Of a stretch of DNA of 5,022 nt, positions 1-5,022 are shown piece after piece. The notes under the pieces were generated by a model. That model searched no databases. It saw only the letters and a list, made by a program, of their open reading frames with translations, and was not told where the DNA came from. The stretch comes from Spirochaetales bacterium (GTDB lineage: Bacteria; Spirochaetota; Spirochaetia; SPDA01), in assembly GCA_004525155.1 (NCBI GenBank), contig SPDA01000216.1, forward strand, positions 1-5,022. Reading direction: 5' to 3'. Made by a program: the position numbers and the translations under genes. Position 1 is the stretch's first letter. Every line of letters begins with the position of its first letter.

Positions 1-158
1 GTAAACTATGTGACAAGAAGTCCCCGGAAGGGGGCTATGCCATTGAGGATTTTCTGGCGAGAATAGATTACACGAAGAACGGCGACAGGCAGGAAGGTTA
101 CAAAGTATGCCCTCAATCATGTATCCTGGATTTATCAGGTATTCATGAAAAAGATTAG
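1..158 (+). CDS. 3' end of an unrecognised gene, truncated by the window edge
   Basis: An open frame (codons beginning at position 3) runs from the window edge to a TAG at 156-158 and gives about 51 residues. The tail contains two cysteines in the pattern CPQSC and ends in GIHEKD. I do not recognise the family, and the visible part shows no diagnostic motif. The codons look like those of the neighbouring gene, and the frame overlaps the next start codon by 14 bp, as often happens between co-translated genes. This suggests a real upstream partner in the same operon as the GH57 enzyme, possibly also in carbohydrate metabolism, but that is inference from position only. The alternative is a chance open frame, because 51 codons is not long. 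Confidence 0.55.
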   Translation, partial: KLCDKKSPEGGYAIEDFLARIDYTKNGDRQEGYKVCPQSCILDLSGIHEKD

Positions 159-2193
159 GATAGTATTCGGTACGCATAACAGCCAGCCTCTGGGAACCTA
201 CGATCAGGATTTCGAACAGGCTTACCAGAAAGCCTACAAGCCTTTTTTAACAACTCTCTATAACCTCCCCGAGGTTTTTCTGACTCTTCACTATTCCGGT
301 ATCCTGCTTCAATGGCTCGAGGAAAAGCATCCCGAATTCCTTATGCTCCTGAATGACATGATAAAGCGCAAGCAGGTGGAAATCATAGGGGGCGCCTTTT
401 TTGAGCCGATTCTGCCTCTCATTCCGCTGGCGGACAGGATAGGCCAGATCGAGGCCCTAACCACGTTCCTCCGGAAGAGATTCGGAAAACGGCCCAGGGG
501 CTGCTGGGTCCCGGAACGCGTTTGGGAACCGACCCTTGCCTCCATGTTCAGCTCGAGCGGCATGGATTTCGTTTTTCTCGACGACTGGCATTTCAGATCC
601 GCAAATCTTGATGAAAGTGAAATTTATGCGCCCTGTTACACGGAGGACCAGGGCAAGCTGATCGCCGTGTATCCCCTGTCCTCCGAACTGCGCCGCATGA
701 TCCCGGAAACACCGCCGGAAAAACTCGTTGAAAAGATGATTTCGCTGCAATCCGAAACAGAGGAAAGAATTCTGGTTATTCTTGTAGACGGCAACAGGCT
801 GGGACTTCCGGAAGGCAGCCATGAATGGTGTTATGAAAAAGGCTGGCTGCAGAAATTTTTAAGCCTGCTTCTGGCTCAGAAAGACACATTCCGGTTTACC
901 AATCCTGCAAAGTACATAAAATACTCGAAGCCGGAGAAAAAAGTTTATTTTTCCTGTACATCCTATGAGGAAATGATGGACTGGTCCCTTCCCGCCAGGC
1001 GCCGGAGTGATTATTCTGCCGTAAAAACAAAGCTGAGCGGCCAGGAGGCCCAAAAGGGATTTATCAGGGGAGGCCATTTCCGGCAGTTTCTTACAAAATA
1101 TCCTGAAAGCAATTTCATGTATTCCAAAATGATGTACACCACCATTCTGGTGAATCAGATACGGGGGGACAAGTACAGGAAAAAGACTGCCAAGGAAGAA
1201 TTATGGAAAGGGCAGTGCAATAACGCCTACTGGTACGGAAGCCAGGGCGGAATTTACGCAAATCACCTTCGCAAATCGGTTTATCAATGCCTTCTCGAGG
1301 CGGAAAAAACTACTCATGAAAAGGGTGTTTTTATTCCTTCCATCATTACAACGGATTTTGATATGGACGGCAAGGTCGAGTACCTCTACCAGGGCTACGA
1401 CATAAACGCCTATGTCCATGTAAAGGGTGGCATTCTCTTCGAGCTGGATTACTTTCCCATTTCCTGGAATTATCTAGATACCATGTCCCGTCATCCGGAG
1501 GATGATAATGTCTTGACGGAAACCGGTTTGCCCTCCGACTGGTACCTGCGCAGGTCCTTCATTGATCATGTTTTCAACGGAACCGACGGAATCGGGGATT
1601 TCGACAGCATGCACTACCGGGAGCTCGGAAATTTTGTGGACGGTCTGTACGAGGTCATCGATTTTAACAGGGAAAAGAACAGCCTTGACCTTAACAGGAT
1701 CGGAAATATCGAAACAGGAACCGGCACCTCCCTGCCGCGCAGCAAGGCGCCCCTGCATATCCAGAAAAAATATCTCTTTAAGCGGAGCAGTATCGATGTG
1801 CACTACAGCGTCCGAAATCCGGGAGAAACCGAATTGGGCTTAGTTTTCGGTGTTGAGCTTAATTTTTCCCTCGTAGCGATGGACAAAGAACACATGAGTA
1901 TGCAGAGTTCAACACGCGGCGGAGAGCCGCAGGAACTTGAACTGGATACCCGGGCCACGGAATCGATAGACAGTGTCCAGATTAAGGACCTTACCGGTGC
2001 CGTGAACATATCGATTCATGCCTCCAGCAGCTTCAATCTCTGGTCCCTGCCTGTGGAAACGCAGCATAAAACCCTGTCAGGAAGCAGCGAAAAGAAGTAT
2101 CAGTCCTCCTGTTTTATCCTGCGGTGGCCCCTTGCATTGAAACCGGGAGATTCCTGGGAAACCAAAATAACGGTAAGTCTTTCGCGCGCATAG
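145..2193 (+). CDS. GH57 alpha-glucan enzyme (4-alpha-glucanotransferase / alpha-amylase type)
   Basis: This 682-residue protein aligns along its whole length with my memory of Thermococcus litoralis 4-alpha-glucanotransferase (659 aa), the type enzyme of this GH57 group. It would cleave or transfer alpha-1,4-glucan chains, probably in the cytoplasm because no signal peptide is visible. The catalytic (beta/alpha)7 barrel takes up about residues 1-260. It is followed by a helical segment (DUF1925-like, about 270-390) and a beta-sandwich C-terminal domain (DUF1926-like, about 400-682). The five GH57 motifs are HNSQP (11-15), GGAFFEP (82-88), WVPERVWEP (121-129) with nucleophile E124, LVDGNRLG (213-220) with acid/base D215, and SYEEMMDWSLP (273-283). 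Both catalytic residues are present. However, the second His of the usual HNHQP is Ser, and the usual HDDGEKFG is strongly changed, so substrate preference may differ. The ATG at 145 has an AGG five to six bases upstream (137-139) and overlaps the preceding stop. The gene ends in TAG, 7 bp from a convergent gene. Confidence 0.9.
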   Translation: MKKIRIVFGTHNSQPLGTYDQDFEQAYQKAYKPFLTTLYNLPEVFLTLHYSGILLQWLEEKHPEFLMLLNDMIKRKQVEIIGGAFFEPILPLIPLADRIGQIEALTTFLRKRFGKRPRGCWVPERVWEPTLASMFSSSGMDFVFLDDWHFRSANLDESEIYAPCYTEDQGKLIAVYPLSSELRRMIPETPPEKLVEKMISLQSETEERILVILVDGNRLGLPEGSHEWCYEKGWLQKFLSLLLAQKDTFRFTNPAKYIKYSKPEKKVYFSCTSYEEMMDWSLPARRRSDYSAVKTKLSGQEAQKGFIRGGHFRQFLTKYPESNFMYSKMMYTTILVNQIRGDKYRKKTAKEELWKGQCNNAYWYGSQGGIYANHLRKSVYQCLLEAEKTTHEKGVFIPSIITTDFDMDGKVEYLYQGYDINAYVHVKGGILFELDYFPISWNYLDTMSRHPEDDNVLTETGLPSDWYLRRSFIDHVFNGTDGIGDFDSMHYRELGNFVDGLYEVIDFNREKNSLDLNRIGNIETGTGTSLPRSKAPLHIQKKYLFKRSSIDVHYSVRNPGETELGLVFGVELNFSLVAMDKEHMSMQSSTRGGEPQELELDTRATESIDSVQIKDLTGAVNISIHASSSFNLWSLPVETQHKTLSGSSEKKYQSSCFILRWPLALKPGDSWETKITVSLSRA

Positions 2194-2200
2194 GCGCGGA
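2181..2200. terminator. Possible hairpin at the convergent gene junction
   Basis: TTCGCGC (2181-2187) can pair with GCGCGGA (2194-2200), with one G-U pair, around a six-base loop that contains the end of the GH57 gene. The hairpin sits exactly between two convergent genes that are 7 bp apart, a natural place for a terminator. The following sequence has only a broken T tract (CTCTTTAATCTT), and the other strand has none, so efficient intrinsic termination is doubtful. A chance GC-rich palindrome is the main alternative. Confidence 0.3.
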
Positions 2201-3430
2201 TCAGCTCTTTAATCTTCTGAAGATGTTGTCGATCCATTTAACTGACTCGACATAGAAAACATCCTCTACCAGAAGAAATTCCATGAATGATTTTTCATAG
2301 TTCCGCTGCTTGAAATATACCTGGCCAAGGTAGTAATGGGCCCGCAGCTCAATATCGCGGGAGCGGTGAAGGCTTAAGAAATTTTCAAGATCCTTGCCCG
2401 CCTTCGCCCAATCCTGTTTTTCGAAGGAATCCTGCAGCAGGGACTGGAGGGCATAGGCTTCACCGGAGGCGGGTTTGTCCGGCCTGTCTTCCGGAAACAC
2501 ATAGGGTTCCGGTTCTTCAGTTTTCTCTTCGGGATTGATCCTGTAGATTTGGTAAAGAGCCTCCCTGGTTTTATTGTCCATCTGCCGTTCCACGGGAAGG
2601 GACGCATAGGGACTGCCGAGGCTTGTGCCTGTCGATAAATTGTAACTCAGGGGAAACAGGGGCAAGGGCAGGGGTCTGCTCGAATTAGAACCGGGAAGAC
2701 CAATCCTGGAGCCGGCGGGAATCTGTGCGGGCAGAATTGTTGTATTGTCCCCTGGTTTGAGCGAAATTTTACCCAGTTTCACCATGGTGGTGTCGAGAAC
2801 GGCGTAATAATAGTTGATGCCGGGAATTGCGTAATCCTGCATCGATGTTTTTGAGGATGACATCGTCTTCAGAGATGCGGACTGCATGAGATCTGCTGTC
2901 GAACGGATGGGCACGGTATTTCTGTATATGCTGATTTCCCTTTCCGCGGCGGAAGAAGTGAAGGTAAGGGTAATAAAGTCGTTCTGCAGGGCCGTCGAAA
3001 TCTTCGTGATACGGACGGCGAGATCCTCTTCTGTGATAATCCTGTCCCGTCCCACGGCCAGGGTAGTCTTGTTCCGGAAGGGAATGAACAGATTGTAGAG
3101 CTTTTCACCTTGGCCCTGGATAAGCACGGCGTAATAGTAGGATCTGGTGTCAAGGGGCTTGTCGCTGTAGCTTTCGACCCCGGACTCGACCTCGCCTATT
3201 TTCATGGACTGCGGGAAATTCTCGGCAGTGATTTCCTCTGTATGCCGGTAGATGAAGAGTTTTCCCTTGATATCGTCTGTGTTCTTCCAGGTAAGTTTGA
3301 TGGTATCCTTCTCCAGCACTGCCTGAAGCCGGGAAACAAACGGGGCGAATACGGCCTGATCCTGGGAAATCACCCATCCGGAGCAGAGGAGAAACAATAA
3401 AGGAAACAGGAATGCTACACGGTTTTTCAT
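2201..3430 (-). CDS. Exported protein with two Fn3-like repeats and a TPR-like C-terminus
   Basis: The 409-residue product begins with a signal peptide: K and R near the N-terminus, a hydrophobic stretch at about 5-20, and a possible signal peptidase I site after VIS (residues 20-22). C16 lies in the hydrophobic core but is preceded by LL, a poor lipobox, so a lipoprotein is less likely. Residues about 33-104 and 142-212 are an internal duplication. Each copy has a strand like IKLTW/ITLTF, then IYR followed by H or N and T, and ends in YYYAVL, which resembles fibronectin type III or similar beta-sandwich folds. A Pro/Ser-rich linker (about 244-264) and an acidic Pro-rich linker (about 299-320) lead to two TPR-like helical pairs (about 325-353 and 362-392, including AHYYLGQVYFKQRNYEKSF). 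It is probably a periplasmic or envelope-associated scaffold, with no sign of enzymatic activity. It is transcribed alone, divergently from the prfB operon. I cannot name a family. Confidence 0.85.
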   Translation of the reverse strand: MKNRVAFLFPLLFLLCSGWVISQDQAVFAPFVSRLQAVLEKDTIKLTWKNTDDIKGKLFIYRHTEEITAENFPQSMKIGEVESGVESYSDKPLDTRSYYYAVLIQGQGEKLYNLFIPFRNKTTLAVGRDRIITEEDLAVRITKISTALQNDFITLTFTSSAAEREISIYRNTVPIRSTADLMQSASLKTMSSSKTSMQDYAIPGINYYYAVLDTTMVKLGKISLKPGDNTTILPAQIPAGSRIGLPGSNSSRPLPLPLFPLSYNLSTGTSLGSPYASLPVERQMDNKTREALYQIYRINPEEKTEEPEPYVFPEDRPDKPASGEAYALQSLLQDSFEKQDWAKAGKDLENFLSLHRSRDIELRAHYYLGQVYFKQRNYEKSFMEFLLVEDVFYVESVKWIDNIFRRLKS

Positions 3431-3436
3431 ACTTCT

Positions 3437-3466
3437 ATTTTAGTCGGCGGAAACCCTTTTAGTCCA
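3437..3466 (-). promoter_or_regulatory. Predicted promoter for the exported Fn3/TPR protein gene
   Basis: Read on the minus strand, TGGACT (3466-3461, 4/6 to the -35 consensus) and TAAAAT (3442-3437, 5/6 to the -10 consensus) are separated by 18 bp. The -10 ends six bases before the ATG at 3430, so standard spacing puts +1 at the A of the start codon. The start has only a weak purine stretch (AGAAG) directly beside it and no well-spaced Shine-Dalgarno. The hexamers are moderate matches, so this is a candidate only. Confidence 0.4.
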
Positions 3467-3482
3467 TCGGAAAAAAAGTCAT

Positions 3483-3511
3483 TTGACATAAAAAATACTA
3501 ATCAATACACT
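3483..3511 (+). promoter_or_regulatory. Predicted sigma70-type promoter of the Cas2-like/prfB operon
   Basis: A perfect -35 TTGACA (3483-3488), a 17-bp spacer and TACACT (3506-3511, 4/6 to TATAAT) form a good housekeeping promoter in an AT-rich divergent intergenic region. The -10 ends six bases before the ATG at 3518, so the normal -7 to +1 distance predicts transcription starting at the A of that ATG, give or take a base or two. It would drive the small Cas2-like gene, prfB and the response regulator together. Confidence 0.6.
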
Positions 3512-3517
3512 ATCCTC

Positions 3518-3790
3518 ATGTTTGTATCGATCGCGTGCGACATTGGAAGTGAGGACAACAAGAAAGCAGTTTTTGACCTGCTCAAGCAATACGGGTTCCG
3601 GCAGGTCATGAAAGAGGTTTTCGAGTCGACCAAGATTAAGGAGAACAGTCTTCTCCGGCTCAAACGGGATATTGACAAGGCGACGGATTTTTACGACAAA
3701 ATAAGATTCTATCAGTATCCGATGGAAGAAACGCTGTCGATAACTTTTCTGACGGAAAAAAAATGGCGTAAGACCATTGTAAAGCTATAA
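3518..3790 (+). CDS. Small Cas2-like (ferredoxin-fold) protein, stand-alone
   Basis: This 90-residue protein has the length and motif order of the Cas2 family. There is an N-terminal hydrophobic strand ending in the conserved Asp (FVSIACD, D8), then a basic helix (about 12-24) followed by YGF and RQV (25-30). After that come VFES (34-37), matching the Cas2 VFE motif, a second helix (about 43-55), and DKIRFYQYP (60-68), resembling the Cas2 strand before its C-terminal tail. Cas2 proteins are dimers that act with Cas1 in spacer acquisition; related folds include VapD-type ribonucleases. No CRISPR repeat or cas gene is visible here, so an adaptation role is not supported. The start has no Shine-Dalgarno (the upstream sequence is CACTATCCTC), and the promoter sits very close. 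The stop is TAA, 15 bp before prfB, so the two are probably co-transcribed. Assignment is from motif reading by eye; an unrelated ferredoxin-like family is possible. The gene itself looks real. Confidence 0.6.
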   Translation: MFVSIACDIGSEDNKKAVFDLLKQYGFRQVMKEVFESTKIKENSLLRLKRDIDKATDFYDKIRFYQYPMEETLSITFLTEKKWRKTIVKL

Positions 3791-3792
3791 TC

Positions 3793-3798
3793 AAAGGA
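3793..3798 (+). promoter_or_regulatory. Shine-Dalgarno of prfB
   Basis: AAAGGA lies seven bases before the ATG at 3806 and fixes that codon as the prfB start. The nearer ATG at 3799 reads only ATG AAA TAA and directly abuts the ribosome binding site, so it is not a usable prfB start. Confidence 0.7.
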
Positions 3799-3805
3799 TG
3801 AAATA

Positions 3806-4910
3806 ATGCTTGCGGACCTCCAATTTGACGTAAAATTGCTCACCGAAAATTTCGAAGATACCTGGAGGCATCTTTGACTCGGAAAAAACCTATCAGAAAA
3901 TAAGGGAACTGGAAGACAAAAGCGCCTCTCCCGATTTCTGGAAAAACAGGGAAGAGGCGGAAACCACTCTTTCCGGTATTACGAAACTGAAAAAGAAGGT
4001 GGAACCCTGGGAGTCGCTCAAGCGCGGCATCGACAATCTCCGGGGGCTCTACGCCATGGCTATGGAGGAGCGCGACGAATCCATGTGCGTCGATCTCGAA
4101 GCTTCGCTGCACGAATACAGGGATGCTTACGCAAAACTCCGGATTGTGGAGATGATGAGCGACAGGTACGATGATACGGCCGTGTTTTTCACCATTCATT
4201 CCGGAGCCGGCGGAACCGAGGCCTGCGACTGGGTGCATATGCTGCTGCGCATGTACACTCGCTGGGCGGAAAACAAGGAGTATTCTCTGGAGACCCTGGA
4301 CCTGCTGGAAGCGGAAGGCGGCATCAAATCCGTTACCCTTCAGATTGACGGTCCCTATGCCCACGGGTATCTGAAAGGGGAAACAGGCGTTCACCGGCTG
4401 GTCCGTATTTCTCCCTTCGACTCCAACGCGCGCAGGCACACGTCCTTTGCGTCGGTCTTTGTTTCTCCGGTTATCGAGGACGACATTGAAATCGACATAC
4501 GGCCCGAAGATTTGAGGATCGATACATACCGGTCCCAGGGTGCCGGCGGCCAGCATGTCAACAAGACCGATTCGGCCGTCCGTCTGACCCACCTTGCCAC
4601 GGGTATCGTGGTACAGTGCCAGAACGAGAGGAGCCAGCACAAGAACAAGTCCATGGCCATGAAGGTCCTCCGTTCGAGACTTTTCGAATTCTACAGCGCG
4701 GAACAGGAAAAGGAACGGGGCAAAATGCTTCAGGAAAAGAAAGACATTTCCTGGGGAAACCAGATTCGTTCCTATGTGTTCCAGCCCTACACCATGGTGA
4801 AGGATCACAGGACCAAGAAGGAAACCGGCAACATCCAGGCCGTCATGGACGGCAGTATTGACGGCTTTATTGAGGAATATCTGAAAATGCAATGGGTAGC
4901 CAGGTTCTGA
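3806..4910 (+). CDS. prfB: Peptide chain release factor 2, made by programmed +1 frameshift
   Basis: RF2 reads UGA and UAA stop codons in the ribosomal A site and triggers peptide release. Translation starts at ATG 3806 and runs 23 codons to CTT (3872-3874), where TGA (3875-3877) follows in frame. A +1 slip skips T3875 and resumes at GAC (3876-3878), giving join(3806..3874, 3876..4910) and 367 residues, against 365 in E. coli RF2. The RF2-specific anticodon tripeptide SPF is at residues 202-204 (nt 4410-4418). The catalytic GGQ is at 247-249 (nt 4545-4553), within GAGGQHVNKTDSAVR. Both lie three residues before their E. coli positions. The N-terminal helical domain continues smoothly across the shift (SPDFW about residue 41-45). 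SPF rather than PxT excludes RF1. The GGQ glutamine is normally methylated by PrmC. A simple gene call from the GTG at 3999 would miss the first 64 residues. The gene ends in TGA and overlaps the next start (TGATG). Confidence 0.97.
3863..3878 (+). promoter_or_regulatory. prfB programmed +1 frameshift site
   Basis: TGGAGGCATCTTTGAC contains an internal SD-like GGAGG (3864-3868), a three-base spacer (CAT), the slippery CTT, the weakly terminating TGA and a following C. This matches the E. coli prfB signal AGGGGGTATCTTTGAC in order and spacing. When RF2 is scarce the ribosome pauses at UGA and the Leu-tRNA slips from CUU to UUU, so full-length RF2 is made. When RF2 is abundant it terminates its own synthesis after 23 residues. 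The downstream frame encodes RF2 and the upstream frame does not continue, so the shift is required. Confidence 0.95.
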
Positions 4911-5022
4911 TGGCAGCGTCGGTTCTCCTCGTTGATGATCTTCTCTTCATGCGGATCGTTTTAAGAGATATATGCAGGAAGGAAGGCCTGACTGTCGCCG
5001 GAGAGGCGGCGAACGGCATGGA
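4910..5022 (+). CDS. CheY-like response regulator, N-terminal part (runs off the window)
   Basis: The first 37 codons show a receiver-domain N-terminus: the hydrophobic strand VLLV (5-8), the acidic pair D9-D10 that binds Mg2+ in receiver domains, the FMR motif (13-15) opening helix 1, and VAGEAANGM (29-37) leading into strand 2 and helix 2. The phospho-acceptor Asp and any output domain lie beyond the window, so a single-domain CheY protein cannot be told from a longer regulator. ATG 4910 overlaps the prfB stop (TGATG) and has an AGG five bases upstream (4902-4904). An in-frame alternative ATG at 4892 would add six residues, with its GAGGA about 15 bases away, so 4910 is preferred. The overlap suggests translational coupling to prfB. 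Confidence 0.88.
   Translation, partial: MAASVLLVDDLLFMRIVLRDICRKEGLTVAGEAANGM

Noticed and set aside
457..822. Minus-strand frames inside the GH57 gene
   Set aside because: They lie antisense to a fully conserved enzyme, have no recognisable domains and no ribosome binding context.
2201..3430. Lipoprotein assignment for the exported protein (C16)
   Set aside because: The residues before C16 are L-L with no small residue at -1, a poor lipobox even for spirochaetes; a signal peptidase I site after residue 22 fits better.
3518..3790. A CRISPR-Cas locus around the Cas2-like gene
   Set aside because: No repeat-spacer array, cas1 or effector gene is visible on either side; the neighbours are an exported protein and prfB.
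3840..4892. A 350-codon open frame on the minus strand, opposite prfB
   Set aside because: It is antisense to the unmistakable RF2 coding sequence, and its His/Gly/Val-rich product shows no family features. It is a codon-bias shadow.
3999..4910. prfB starting at GTG 3999 as an independent short gene
   Set aside because: The frame continues upstream to the frameshift site with typical RF2 N-terminal sequence, and the joined length matches RF2.

Overview
The window looks like chromosomal DNA from a free-living or host-associated bacterium of medium GC content. A spirochaete (Treponema/Spirochaeta-like) is the best guess. That guess rests on the overall look of the proteins, namely a GH57 glucanotransferase relative, an exported Fn3-like/TPR protein and a CheY-type receiver. 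No marker in the window is decisive. The DNA is gene-dense: the largest non-coding gap is about 87 bp, and there is no RNA gene, insertion sequence or CRISPR array.

Layout. (1) Positions 1-158 hold the 3' end of an unrecognised plus-strand gene. It overlaps by 14 bp the start of (2) a full-length GH57 alpha-glucan enzyme of the 4-alpha-glucanotransferase/alpha-amylase type (145-2193). (3) Convergent with it, only 7 bp away, is a minus-strand gene for an exported protein with two Fn3-like repeats and a TPR-like C-terminus (2201-3430). (4) An 87-bp divergent intergenic region carries one sigma70-like promoter on each strand. Each promoter would start transcription at or very near the A of the gene's ATG, so both mRNAs may be leaderless. 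(5) A plus-strand operon follows: a small Cas2-like protein (3518-3790), then prfB for release factor 2 (3806-4910), then the first 37 codons of a CheY-like response regulator (from 4910), which runs off the window.

The best-supported special feature is the programmed +1 frameshift in prfB. The 23-codon zero frame ends at an in-frame UGA inside CTT TGA C. An SD-like GGAGG lies three bases upstream of the CTT, as in the classic bacterial RF2 autoregulation site. An annotation that ignores the shift would start the gene near 3999 and lose about 64 N-terminal residues. prfB itself ends in UGA, fused to the ATG of the receiver gene (TGATG), so production of the receiver may be tied to RF2 frameshifting and termination. 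The most open question is what a solitary Cas2-like protein is doing in front of a release-factor gene.
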